Below are positions 33,041 to 43,739 of a stretch of DNA of 64,000 bases, one piece after another (the first letter of the stretch is position 1; each line of letters begins with the position of its first letter). The notes below the pieces were generated by a model. It made no database searches and had not been told where the DNA came from. It worked only from the letters and a program-made list of their open reading frames with translations. The DNA comes from Protopterus annectens (lineage: Eukaryota; Chordata; Ceratodontiformes; Protopteridae), in contig NC_056726.1 in NCBI RefSeq assembly GCF_019279795.1, positions 1,017,446,011 to 1,017,510,010 of the forward strand, in the 5' to 3' direction. A program made the position numbers and the translations under genes.

Positions 33041-34501
33041 AATACAATCCATAATAGCTTCATCCAAATGCTGTTCAGTTAAACTGGAAGCCATATCTAA
33101 ACATTCAGGCATCATATTGTCATCTGGCATACTAAAATCAAAAGTTAATTCACTATTATTTTCTGGGACCAAAGATTCATGTTGCCACCCAACAGAGGCA
33201 ACACACATTATTTCTACAGTACAATTTCACTGTTCACCATCAAATAATTGCATATTACACTCATTACTACTAATATTGCCATGTAATGCAGTACATTCTC
33301 CATTGTGGTCATTTTCCACATCAAATAACACATTACAATCTTTTATTCCATAAAACCCTTCCCCATCAGTTTCAAAAGTCTCAGTAGTCATTTCGAATAG
33401 CAGAAATACTACCCTCCTGCTGGTTAACATCAAAGTTTTTGAAAGGACTTACTTCTGAGCAGTCAGAGTCCACGGGTTGCTTTAATTCTGTTTGTAGAAC
33501 TTCCAACCCCTTTGTTTCTTTGGTCTTGCCCCTTGGTGATTGTATTCCCTCTGTCCATCTCCAAAAAAATAGATTTGTTGCTGTTCCCTTCCTCTTAGGT
33601 ATTCAGACCGCCGTAATTCACCTTCATTTGGTGAATGCTGCCTTACTTCCTGATCATGATGTACTCTCGGTGATGACATCACTCCCTGCTCTCTCCGATC
33701 CATCTGACTGGGTCTAGCATTATTGTTACCATGGTTTCCAGGGGAATATGGATATGTCTGCCCTTTTACATACTCATTGAGATCTCTTTTTAGTTTATTG
33801 CATTTTCTGAGATATGTTTCTGAACAAAAAGTGTCCACTTTACTAAATATATTGTTATAATTAGTTAAAAACCTGTCAAATAATAAATCCTTTTGAATGA
33901 ATTCATTATTTACATCCAAGGTTTTTGTTTAACTATCTAGGGCTCATGTGTTATGTTTTACCATAATTTTCATTAGTTCAATTTCAACCTTATCAAAAAA
34001 ATTCATGTAGTTCTTTAAGCATGTCTGAATTGTTTTCAGACCCATTAGGATATTTCCACATTCTCAGTCCATGTGGAACCTGTTGTAGCTCAATATTTCT
34101 TTCAAGATATGAATTCTCCATCTGCAATCTCTTGAAAGAAGTTAGGTCTTTTTCATGTAAACTAAGCTGATGTACCATAGATAAATGTTTTTGTTATCCA
34201 ACAATATCAGGGACTGAATCTTCACGAAAGTTAAACCCATTAGTTTTCCACTCTGCCAGAACCACTGCTGCTCCTCTGGAGTCATCCACTCTTAAACCAC
34301 CAGAATTGTCCATTTCTCTGGGCTGGGTAGCCTGCGAGCCCTTAGTAGCTTGTGTTAGAGGCAAACCCAAGCTACCAAAAATACTAGAGGCACCACTCTG
34401 CTTATCAATCCAAGATTTTATCTGAGTAGTGTGCATTGCTAGCTGCTGATTAATTTGTTGCAGCAGCTCCATAATGTCCTTGTTAGCTGTGGATCCTTCC
34501 A
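33041..34501 (-). pseudogene. PLE1 N-terminal region
   Basis: The likely start is the ATG at 34501 (MEGSTANKDIMELLQQINQQ), just inside the pLTR, followed by a coiled-coil-like Gln/Leu-rich stretch. After a stop, MENSYLERNIELQQVPHGLR (about 34110) and later FIQKDLLFDRFLTNYNNIFS and LRKCNKLKRDLNEYVKGQTY (33700-33900) match the layout of Penelope-like N-termini. An RKR/Gln-rich stretch follows. Several stops break it, and 33041-33480 is poorly readable. Confidence 0.75.
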
Positions 34502-34527
34502 TGCTATAAAGGATAAACCAAATAACA

Positions 34528-34663
34528 ATACCTCCAACTCCAAACTGCAACTGAAACCACTGAAAAAAAACTTCACAGCAACTGGTAAAATCCAAAAAGC
34601 TTTATTGTACCACACCGGTTGAGCGCTTTCTTCCCTACTGAAGGGACTTCATCAGAACAGTTT
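34528..34663 (-). repeat. PLE1 pLTR, 5' copy
   Basis: Direct repeat of 20797-20936; see that entry. Confidence 0.9.
34612..34662 (-). ncRNA. Candidate hammerhead-ribozyme motif in PLE1 pLTR (5' copy)
   Basis: The same core as in the 3' copy: CTGATGA at 34649-34655, a TCCC/GGGA stem, GAAA at 34627-34630, then GCGCTC where the 3' copy has GTGCTC. That both copies keep the core supports a shared functional ancestor. Confidence 0.5.
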
Positions 34664-36163
34664 CTTCTCCAATTTTAATCTGATAATCATGCTTATTCTA
34701 GTACCCATTTCTGTGTCAGTGCAATGCAATAATCAGTAGCTGTAGACATTTATGTCTGTTGGATGCACTGAAACTAAGACTACACACGTGTACAACATGT
34801 ACAGCTTATTTACCTGGCGTTTTGCATGTCATGTCTGTTGTTCTGAGACTTCCAGCTACACCTACTCATATATACATGTGCACAGGTAATACCTGATATA
34901 CATTTCTGTTCTATGTCAGTATGGCATACTCTATTTACACTCTTGCTCCTCAGTCATACCTCTCAACCTGTTAGAGCAGGACATCTGGACGACGGCACAC
35001 ATACATGGGGGGCAATGGCCCAAAATTACTGACACTTTATTAATATTGCTGTAACACACTTAAGTCACTTGATAGCTCAGTAGGCTTTGCATTCACAGAA
35101 ATACCCTGGAGGATGTCCAGCATTCATATGTATGCTATTATGGTCTGATGTCAAGTCTTCACAGATTTGCCAATGATTTGCCAAACATGACATAACTCTA
35201 TGAGTAAACGACTACAAATATGAGGCAGACATGTGGTCAGTGTACAGAACATTTGACAGTTGAATGGTATGAGCTCAATATATCACATGCAGTTCAATAC
35301 ACACTTCTGCGACAGTAGTTTACTATGCACATACCCTGTATAGGTCTCTTAGATTTGTAAGATAAACATGTGTATCATAGTTTTATTCATAAGTAACATA
35401 TGGATATTTATGACATCCCAGTAGCTGGCCTAGCAGTGTCACAGTAAGTATTGGTCAACAGACACTCCAGTAGTAGTCATATGTGAGCCATCCTTTCCTG
35501 GGGTGACTCAGGTGCCTGAGCCATGATCTATGTCACTGCAGACAAAGTCAGATGTTATGGCCATAGGTGTTGATCAGCAATATATCAGTACAGCAAGTCT
35601 TGTTGAGACATATTTGTTTAACTTCCTATTTCCCATTATTGCATACCCCATATTGCATTCCATTACATTCTTACTTGTTTGACATACATGTTTTTTTCCA
35701 AGTATTCTTGTATTTTCTCTCTCTCTCTGTCTAACAATGTAGAGGAATACACCTGTTTTGCATAGGCAGCAGCTTGCCTTTTGTAGGTAATGGTCATGAG
35801 CAGGTGATGCCCTGTGCACTAATTGGTGTCCCCCACTTGCTGAACAGCTGTGTTGTTACTCCAATAGCCAATAGCATGGCATCACACTCCTATAACTGAA
35901 TACTTCTTGTGGGCATTGCCCCTTTTCCTTGCCTGTGAGGAGAACATCATGGATGTGTGTGAGCTAGAGCATCACAGAGGGTAGGTGGAAATACCTCTTA
36001 CAACAAGACATGTGGAGACAGCCCAACAAAATGGGGGAGAAGGTTTGAGACTTAGGGACAGAAGGTAAGTACTGCTGTTATACAGTTGGTATAATGCTAG
36101 TTTAATAGGTTTGTCTGCACATGCCTTTTCTGCGTGATTTCAAGTCTGACAGTATGTGGATGA
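34664..36163. other. Unassigned, with a MITE-A fragment
   Basis: At 34955-35062 a partial MITE-A copy lies in reverse orientation (CATACCTCTCAACCTGTTAG, then GGCAATGGCCCAAAATTACT). Elsewhere I recognise nothing. Confidence 0.5.
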
Positions 36164-36472
36164 CATAACTCTCAACTCTAGGGCTATCCGCAGAATGGCC
36201 AGAGGTTTGAATCTTATGTTTGGTATATTCCTCAGACAGTTTTTGTCCTTGGCAAATCAGTAGGATACTCTGGGGATTGCAGTCAGTAAATGCTAACATC
36301 CATTTGTGTTTATATCCCTCAGTAAAGATATGTTACAACAAACCCTTTAACACCAGTAACTTTCTCAGTTTATAACAGCAATATTTCAAATATGCCCCTG
36401 TTTTTGGGCCTCTGTCCCCAAATTATGTCAGGCTTTGTCTAAATGTCATGCACTAAGAGGTTGATAGGTATG
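36164..36472 (+). mobile_element. MITE family A, full-length copy
   Basis: It starts CATAACTCTCAAC and ends AGAGGTTGATAGGTATG. The inside has the family blocks TTGGCAAATCAGTAGGATA and TTTTTGGGCCTCTGTCCCC. Length 309 bp. Flanks GTGGATGA and GTATATCA share only 5 of 8 bases. Confidence 0.85.
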
Positions 36473-37119
36473 GTATATCATTATTTGGTGCCTTCATTCC
36501 TGATATTGTTCCAGTGATGTAGCAGAATCCCAGACATGTTATGAGGAAGAGGCCATATATATGAGGCCAAAGCCTGGGCATTTTGTGGAAATCTGTATGT
36601 CTGGCCATTGTTAACAGACTGTCAGGACTGCATAGCAGTGTAGTGTGTAAATGTTAGCTGGGCTGTGAAGGGAGGAGAGTAGATGTGAGTGTCATGGGTC
36701 CGTTTCTATCGACTGTGCATGCTGCTCCAGTTTCTGGTGGTCTGTCGGCTGTATATGTTTGTAGGGGCAGACTGAGACATGTCCCTTACCACCTCAGGAT
36801 TCATATTACACTGTGACTTGGGGCAGTATATGTAGGGGTAGTGTGTGAGTGGCAATCAGGATATTTTTGTTCACACAGTCGTTATACCCTAGTGTTCAGG
36901 TGGCTTACCGGTACGTTGCTATGACTGTAGTGCAATTGGTTGTGGGTATGCACTTTCATTTTTTCACTGCTCTTACACAGCTGTAGTGCCTGATATATTT
37001 GCAAATGCATGTGTAATTCCAAAAAATTGATTTGGGGTAGTATTGTGTCAGTCTGACAGTAATTTGGATGGTGCTTGGTGACATGCTTGGCGGATCGGTG
37101 TAGTTTCCCTAATGTTATG
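36473..37119. other. Unassigned
   Basis: Nothing recognisable beyond weak MITE-A-like similarity near 36540-36610 (ATGAGGAAGAGGCCATATAT, CATTTTGTGGAAATCTGTAT). Confidence 0.4.
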
Positions 37120-37399
37120 TTATGTCTAGATATTCATAGGATGTCCAGTTGTTTAGATCATATCTTTGGTCTGGTCCCCATAACTGTTGTGTATTTCTGA
37201 CAAATCAGTGGGATGATGTGAGGATTTCAGTCACTAAATAATGCGAAGCAATTGACTCTAAGACTTGACATATTTCAGTGAATATATATTAGAACAGATG
37301 GTGTTACTGCAGCAACATTCACAGTTTATCCAAGTATTTCAGATATTTTCTCCCCACTTTGTCAGGCTTGGTCCAGATTCATTGCACTAAGAGGTTCTG
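37120..37399 (+). mobile_element. MITE family A, left-degenerate copy
   Basis: Family blocks GGATGTCCAGTTGTTTAGAT, TGACAAATCAGTGGGATGAT and CCAGATTCATTGCACTAAGA are present. The CATACCTCTCAAC start is lost. It abuts the short copy to the right. Confidence 0.75.
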
Positions 37400-37401
37400 A
37401 G

Positions 37402-37542
37402 CATACCTCTCAACTGTCCAGGTTTTCTAAGTTTATAAGAACAATATTTAAAATATGTCCCTATTTTTGGCCCATTGCCCCCCCCCCCCCCATTTTGACA
37501 GCCTTTGTCCAGATTTCTTGCACTAAGCAGTTGAGAAGTATG
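37402..37542 (+). mobile_element. MITE family A, internally deleted copy
   Basis: Only 141 bp: CATACCTCTCAACTGTCCAG, a jump to TTCTAAGTTTATAAGAACAA, then the normal end CTAAGCAGTTGAGAAGTATG. The flanking GTTCTGAG and GTTCTGAA suggest an 8-bp target duplication. It shows the family can move or form as a shortened derivative. Confidence 0.85.
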
Positions 37543-37568
37543 GTTCTGAAGTATGTCTGCACTGCATG

Positions 37569-37569
<1 letters not shown>

Positions 37570-37620
<51 letters not shown>
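37570..37620. repeat. (AT)n microsatellite
   Basis: About 50 bp of alternating AT, with AT-rich imperfect flanks to about 37690. Confidence 0.95.
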
Positions 37621-37627
<7 letters not shown>

Positions 37628-37769
37628 ATATATTTTTCATATATATGTATTTTCATGCATATATATTTGTGTATATTTATATATACAAAACATGACTGAT
37701 TCCACAGAATTTTATTCCTACGGTTGAATGACTCTCCTGCATAATATGTTTGAAAAGGCATCAGAAATT

Positions 37770-37850
37770 CTTACAGCTCAAATGGTGTAGTGGAACATTA
37801 CTCTGACTATAGTGTACAAGGTCCTGGATTCAAGACCTGCCACAGTTGTT
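37770..37850 (+). repeat. tRNA-derived SINE head
   Basis: TGGTGTAGTGG resembles an RNA polymerase III A box, and GGATTCAAGACC, about 50 bases later, a B box. The right part and tail are not recognised. A decayed tRNA pseudogene is the alternative. Confidence 0.5.
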
Positions 37851-38586
37851 TACTTTGTTGCTGGGCAGAACAGGGGTTGGTGGAAACAGCGTGATTAAAG
37901 CACTTTTAAGCAGTTGTAAGTGGATTTGCATGGTTTTGCATGAAGCTAAGTGATGCTAACAGACAGTTAAGTCATTTTAGCTTCACTTAGCGCCGCATAC
38001 TCCCACTTACACCCATGCTAATTTTAATTAAAGAAAAGAAAACAAGGGTGATATGAAAGTGGTGAAATGCAGGCAAGCAGAGGGTAAAACATTAGAAAAA
38101 CCAACTAGTGATGTGCAGGATGGGTGTAGGAAAGGACCCCTAGCTCTACATTTGTTCTGCAGTAACAGCTGTGAATAATGTGTAGAATTTGGAATTTACA
38201 GCCTCACACCCCATGGAGAGGGGGTATTGGTGACAGACATTTGTAGAATAATGTTTGGGTAGATTGATTTCACTGTACATGGGGGTGAAATGTAGAGCTA
38301 TGTATGAGGGAATTTTTTTATTTTTTTTATTTTTGTGGGACAGATGCCCATTTTTTTTTAACGGTGAGAGTGGGATGTTGGGGAAGGGCTGCAGGTATGC
38401 TTGGGGAGGTAGGTTGAGTAGGATAGGTTGCATTCACAGACATACAAAACAGACAAGACAGCAGACAGGGGCAGTATGTAACACATGAGGGGGTAAACAC
38501 TTTCAACGGGGAGGGTGGTTTTGGAATCCAAAGCCCATGACCCCTCAAATGGATACAGTGGGACTGAGGTCCCCACCCATGGGCAG
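37851..38586. other. Unassigned
   Basis: No element signature, apart from short AGCTTAG-like repeats at 37900-37990 resembling those at 42650-42850. Confidence 0.4.
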
Positions 38587-38916
38587 TCACCACTGTACCT
38601 CCATGGCCCCAAAGGTGGCTGTGCTGGGAGCTGAACAGGAGGAGCAGCCCGCCCCTCGAGGTGCGACAGGCATCACTCTGTCTGGTGCAGCTCCATCCAA
38701 TTCTGTGTGGATGACACTGTGCACCAAACCCCAGAACTGGAGGTAGGTGATGGGCCCCTCTCCATGCCCATGCCTGGGGGGGGAACGGGTCCCATCCCCT
38801 GAGGCAGTTCCACCTGAAGGTGGTACAGGACTAGTGGAGGAGGCAGTTCCAGGTTGGGTTCCAGACATGCTTGGGTCTGGTGCCATATCCAGATGAGGCG
38901 GGACAGGTGGATCCAC
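38587..38916 (-). pseudogene. Pro/Ser-rich coding remnant, possibly Myb-like protein
   Basis: A minus-strand frame of 110 codons is rich in Pro, Ser, Thr and Gly and ends with a YLQFWGLVHSVIHTELDG segment. I do not recognise the domain. The composition resembles the middle part of Harbinger-type Myb-like proteins, and a Myb-like gene lies upstream at 41640-42046 on the same strand, but no link is shown. Confidence 0.3.
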
Positions 38917-38949
38917 TGGGATCTGCCTTCCAAAATGTGCTATGGTGTT

Positions 38950-39815
38950 GAGATTTTATTTATTTATTTATTTATTTAAATTTGTTGACCGGGAGTGTCC
39001 AACTGGACGTAGGTCCATTTTCAGCAGAGGCCCGGGGAGAAAAGCTCCACAGTAAAATAAACAGACAGTAGTTACATTGGATTACATAGTGATTAACAAT
39101 TTAACATAGCAATTACTTACAACATATTTACAGATGAAGAACATAGTACATCAGTAGACAACTAGAATCTTTATCTGTGAAGTACATAACAGACATTCAC
39201 AAATGTTACAATGAGAAGTTCCTGCTGTATAATAAGTACTAGGCTTATGAGCATCTGAGCTTGCTATAATCAAGGTAGTTAGTGGAGTAGAAAGAAAGGT
39301 AGTGGTTGGATGGGGTGGATGATATTAGAGTGGGAGTTGCAAGGGCATAGCCAGCATGTTTTTAGGTGCGCTTTTAGTAAAGTTTTGAAGTGGGTGCATG
39401 ATGGTACGGAGGTAATTGTGGGTGGGAGTGAGTTCCATAATTTGGCTATGGTGCAAGACAATAGTGCTTCACCAGCAGAGTTATTGACTTTAGTGATCTG
39501 CAAGTGATTTTTATTGCTGGATCTTAGTGGTCTGGTGGTGCAATAGGGTTGGAGTAGATTCTGGAGGGATGGGACATTTAGTGGATGGTTTACTAGTTTG
39601 TGGGCGAGTAAGAGTTGATACCACTGAAGGAGGTGAGGGAGTTCAAGCCAGCCCAGTTCAACAAGTGAGAGACAGTGGTGACTATGGTAGGATGCCCCTG
39701 TGGCGAATTTGGCGATTTTGTTGTAGCAGGTCTCTAGCTTGTTTAGATCACATTGCCTTAGGTTGGTATATATTGGAGAGGCATAAAGTAGGGTGGAGAT
39801 AAGGTGGGAATTTGC
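38950..39815 (-). mobile_element. LINE family D, copy D3 (3' end only)
   Basis: The plus strand begins with a TTTATTTATTTA run and the family D tail (GTTGACCGGGAGTGTCCAAC, TTTTCAGCAGAGGCCCGGGG). Coding remnants on the minus strand (39279-39503: LSCTIAKLWNSLPPTITSVP) are the C-terminal end of ORF2. It is truncated at about 39815. Confidence 0.85.
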
Positions 39816-41225
39816 TATTTAAATCTTTACAAAAGGTTTTACAAAATATATTGGTTAGTCATGAACAAAACATTTCAAAATTAGTTATAACAGCATGCGT
39901 GGGTGTTCCAATTAACCCCATACAACGGATTTGAAACAGTTACATAGCAAACAGAACACATGCATAAATGGAACAACAATATGCATTGTAACAGCATGCC
40001 AGTAACATTGATGACAATAGGCCACCAACAATGGTATTTGAACAAGGTATCTTAACATGCAACCAATAAAATATATGAGCAATAATAGAACACAAGTCCC
40101 AACATTAGGTTTTCAGAACAACATACCCATACATATGGATGATAATTATTGATGCAGCTAAGGGGTGGGGGGAGAGACAGAAAGTCCATTAACAACTGTT
40201 TAGTCTTTTATTTTTCACAACAGTACTGCTAAATACTCTACAGGTCTGCCCTCACTTTACATCTAACTATGGCCCATAGCTCCTGTAGCACAAGCATACC
40301 TGTTAAACTTTCAACCTGGAATGGTAGGTTGCAAACTGTGACAACTCTGGGTACATGACTAGAGGGGACTCGTACTTGTCAGGGTTACATATCGGTCACA
40401 GAATGGGTACCCTGCACTGATGTTATGTGAGTGTGGTACTGGCATACTTCACCTGGTTTCCTATCTGTGTCCAGGGTTGTTGGCAGCAGTGACCACTAGC
40501 CATGACACCATGACACTTGAAAGACATGTATCGGGAAGAGTGCATGTTGTACGTACCTACCCTGCTGTCATTTGCAGGCGTGGCGCTGGACAGTGGAGCA
40601 GTTGTACACGGTGTATTAGTATACTCTTCATACGGGTACTACCAACATTTCTTTACCTGTAAAACCTGTGGAGAACATATCTAACTCTGTCTGACTGTAT
40701 CTACATTTATTCCTGATTCCGTGTGTGTAAATATGCACATATCGCACTATCACTACCTGGATTCAAGCCATGTCTGGGTGTGCAAAATTAACAACTAAAC
40801 TATTTCTCATCACACTGAGCTACTGGAGAACTGCTGTTTCTTGTTTGACTGGTTTCTCTTGTTTAGACAGTCTGACCTTGTAATCCTGAGATGCATGCAT
40901 GGCAGATAGTGTACTGTGCATTAATCCTTTGAAATAAGACAATCTGGAAAGCAAAGGTTAACACACGGCAATGCTGCATGGGACACACTGTGATACATTA
41001 CACATTACTATTCAGGGTTCAGAGTTTGGTGCAGTATATATTTCATATTTCATTTATACAGAAATATTTTACAGCTCCACAATCTACAGTTTTACTTAAC
41101 AGCTGGTTCTTAGAACAACCTCAGTTCATGCATGCTGTCAAAGCCATATTTGCTGTGGAGAACCTATATACATTCTATTTCTACAACAACATACCAGAGT
41201 AAACACAATAGGTTGTGGTATGGAT
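39816..41225. other. Unassigned
   Basis: No gene seen. A weak CATACCTGTTAAAC near 40300 may be another MITE-A end. Confidence 0.4.
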
Positions 41226-41488
41226 CTTTATTTATTTATTTATTTAGTTATTTAACATTTGTTGACCGGGAAAGTCCAACTAGGACAGAGCCTATTTTCA
41301 GCAGAGGCCCGGGGAGAAATGCTCCAGACACATCTTTGGATTGTGGGTGGAAACCGTAGTACCCAAAGGAAACCCACGCAAACACAGGGAGAACATGTAA
41401 ACTCCACACAGAAGGCACCCCAGCCAATAATTAATGGAGAACCTCTTGCTGTGATGTGGCAATGTTAACCGCTACACCACTGCATTTA
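41226..41488 (-). mobile_element. tRNA-derived SINE with LINE D-type tail
   Basis: On the minus strand: a tRNA-like head with A-box-like GGTGTAGCGGTTAAC (about 41467-41483); a conserved middle with TGTGTGGAGTTTACATGTTC and TGCGTGGGTTTCCTTTGGGT; then a tail matching the 3' end of LINE family D (CCCCGGGCCTCTGCTGAAAA), finishing in TAAA repeats. From memory, the middle block is widespread in fish genomes. The shared tail suggests that LINE D supplies the reverse transcriptase. Confidence 0.82.
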
Positions 41489-41639
41489 TTACAGTGACAT
41501 GACACAGTGCTTTAGTACTACATATCCTGTAAATCAGTATTAGTCAGAAAAACTTTATTTATTCAGTTAACACAGTAACAGTATACCTACTCTCAGTAAA
41601 CAATGTACTCCTTCTTAGTTATTTGCACTATATACTGCA

Positions 41640-42046
41640 AGACAGAACTCACCAGCCAGTCAGTGCAGCCTTAACAGTCTGTCAGCATGGGCTTCGATGT
41701 TCCTAGCCCTCTCTGCTACAGCTGTAGGGAAGAAAAACAAACATTATGCATACCTGTCTATCACATACTCAGGCTAGACTTTGGTACAAACTATTTGATA
41801 CTGATACTTACACACTGCTACATCATTCTGTGCCCATTTGTCTTCGCTCCACTGGGTTAAGAGTGCTGTCTTCCTCCACTTTAGGTCAGCATAATGATGC
41901 TGTACCTGCTCACCAGTTTGGGGGATGCCAGTAGCACTAGTGAGATCACGTGCAAGATGGTCCCAGGCCTCCACTTTGTATTCTGAGGCCTGGCACTGGC
42001 AATGCAGCAGTCTCTTATCATAGTTTTCTACAAGGAGTTCAGCCAT
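41640..42046 (-). CDS. Myb/SANT-like DNA-binding gene (Harbinger type), partial
   Basis: The ATG at 42046 opens an unbroken Myb-like domain of about 70 residues: LLVENYDKRLLHCQCQAS, AWDHLARDLTSATGIPQTGE and QVQHHYADLKWRKTALL. The Trp spacing and the TGEQV...DLK block are typical of Harbinger-associated Myb-like proteins and related host factors. A donor-like GTGTAAGT follows near 41818. An acceptor-like TTCTTCCCTACAG near 41730 precedes a short last exon (VAERARNIEAHADRLLRLH, stop about 41668). The intron would be only about 90 bp. No upstream exon or transposase is seen. It is less decayed than the copy at 15.5-19.8 kb. Confidence 0.55.
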
Positions 42047-42109
42047 GACCCTGGACTCCTGAATGCCTCAGTGCTGTGCCCAAAAGCTCGCTCCTTCACC
42101 ATTGCCTGA

Positions 42110-43067
42110 CATAGTACCTGCACAGATCAACTACAACATGTTCTGGCTGTATTCCAGACTTCCAGACTTCCATACGTAAGAGATAACAAAAATAAGAAAA
42201 TAGAGAGCCCAATAGCACAACATTATATGTTATGTCATAATGGAAATAATGATTGTTTAAGGGCCACAATATTAGGAGCTGTGCAAGGATGGGATGATAT
42301 AGAAATTTAAAAAAGACTTCTATACAAGGAAACTGTTTGTATATTAAAGTTTGAAACATTCTCACCTAATGGGTTAAACATTGGTTGTAATTGGAGGGTG
42401 TTCCTCTAATTAAGTTTTAATGAGATGGGTGTTGATTTGTGTCTTATAGAAGCACTATTGTGAATGTAATGTTTAATCTCTTGAAGGCTTGTTAGCCGAA
42501 GTGCTAAGATCCATTAAAGAATTTTCATACTGAGGTCTGTTGTTCCTTCTCCTTTGTGGTATTATTCATATTTGCTGCTGTTTCATTGTATATCTGGCTA
42601 TATTCCCACCCGTGCAGTTTAAATAAGGCCATATGCCCGCCCTTTGCTGTCATTGGACCATTTTGTAAATGCTAAGCTCAGCTAAGTGGTGCGCAAATCC
42701 ACTAAGCTGAATTGAACAGTGCTTAAAGGGGTAAATGCTGAGCACTGCTTAACAGTGCACAAATCCACTTTGCTGAGCTAACTGCTGCTTAGCATTTAGA
42801 TTTAAGCAATGCTTACACCAGCTAAGCAGAGCTTAGCACTATGTAGCATTGCTCAGTTTTCATTTTAAAAATGTCAGGATTGTAGATTAATTACCAGCAT
42901 ATTACTGAGTGTATATGATTTACTTTACATGACATCCCCCTATGTGCTTTCATTACATTACCTTGGGGTGTGACTATAATATATGGGACACTTGTGTATA
43001 CATGGGTGATTTCACATGTTATATGCACTCACACTTCCATTTTGCACCAGCTACACTACCCTGAGTG
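42110..43067. other. Unassigned, with GCTTAGC-rich segment
   Basis: From 42650 to 42850 motifs such as GCTTAGC, GCTAAGC, TGCTTA and AGCAGTGC recur in both orientations, forming overlapping imperfect palindromes. The family is unknown. The rest is featureless. Confidence 0.5.
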
Positions 43068-43075
43068 ACAAATAT

Positions 43076-43391
43076 GGTTCTATATTATATTCTCAAAAGT
43101 CGACAATGTTGAATCTGACATTGTCGACATGAGAATAGCGAACGCTCAGAATCTCGGGCGTGTAAATGGAAATCTCCGTAAGGGGAGATTTCCATTTACT
43201 GCAATGTAGTGGGGTCTCAGATTTGGTATATTTAAGTTGTGGGGGGATAGGGGGCTTGCCTCCCTGCTCAACTCGTTAGGGAACTTTTTTTTTTGTCTTT
43301 TTATAAGGTCAACGTTTGAAGACATCAACCATATGATGTCGACCATATGTTGTTCGATGTTTTCAACCGTCGAGCTTGTAATATAGATCCA
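43076..43391 (-). mobile_element. MITE family B, copy 2
   Basis: Ends GGTTCTATATTA and TAATATAGATCC are inverted repeats. An exact 8-bp target duplication ACAAATAT flanks it (43068-43075 and 43392-43399). The core is in reverse orientation to copies 1 and 3 and includes a perfect hairpin: TAAATGGAAATCTCC with its inverse at about 43155-43190. Length 316 bp. Confidence 0.93.
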
Positions 43392-43459
43392 ACAAATATC
43401 ACTTACTACATAATTTAACCTAAATAAAATTACTTTTAACAATGCTTTTCCATGTGAAA

Positions 43460-43545
43460 ATAAAGTACCTGTCTTAGCACTCAAACCGTGAATGCCTGCA
43501 TGCAAAGCCAGGATTCTAACCACTATGCTATCTCGTCATTGAGAC
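43460..43545 (-). repeat. tRNA-derived SINE head or tRNA pseudogene
   Basis: On the minus strand TAGCATAGTGGTTAG resembles an A box, GGCTTTGCATGCAGG an anticodon arm with TGC in the loop (as in tRNA-Ala-UGC), and GGTTTGAGTGC a degenerate B box. The spacing fits a tRNA of about 75 nt. A poor B box argues against a working tRNA gene. Confidence 0.5.
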
Positions 43546-43739
43546 TTTAGCTAAACATTTTTATTTAGCTGCTATGAGATGTTTAAGCAATGCTGAGCAG
43601 AGGGCCCTAATGCACTAACCCACTCAGCTACGTTTAACCATACCTAAGAATGGAAAAAAAATGGAAATTAATGAAACTACTTTATTTACATGTATCAATA
43701 CTCATTGTCAGTCACAATAAGGGCAATTGTAAGGGGACA

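Larger units (their letters stand above)
20797..34663 (-). mobile_element. Penelope-like element PLE1, split by DIRS and LINE C
   Basis: Penelope-like elements encode one protein with a reverse transcriptase and usually a GIY-YIG endonuclease, bounded by LTR-like repeats (pLTRs). Here about 136-140-bp repeats at 20797-20936 and 34528-34663 match closely in the same orientation. On the minus strand the N-terminal region lies at 33041-34501, the polymerase at 27566-28711, and the extreme C-terminus at 21160-21337. LINE C separates the first two parts. A DIRS element separates the second and third, and the polymerase C-terminal half plus the GIY-YIG core are missing. Confidence 0.88.

Noticed and set aside
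34664..36160. Possible host exons between PLE1 and the next MITE
   Set aside because: No frame has recognisable domains or paired splice signals.
37387..37761. Open frames with Ile-Tyr runs
   Set aside because: They are translations of the AT microsatellite and flanking MITE-A sequence.
43460..43545. A functional tRNA gene
   Set aside because: The B box is degenerate and the acceptor stem does not pair well.
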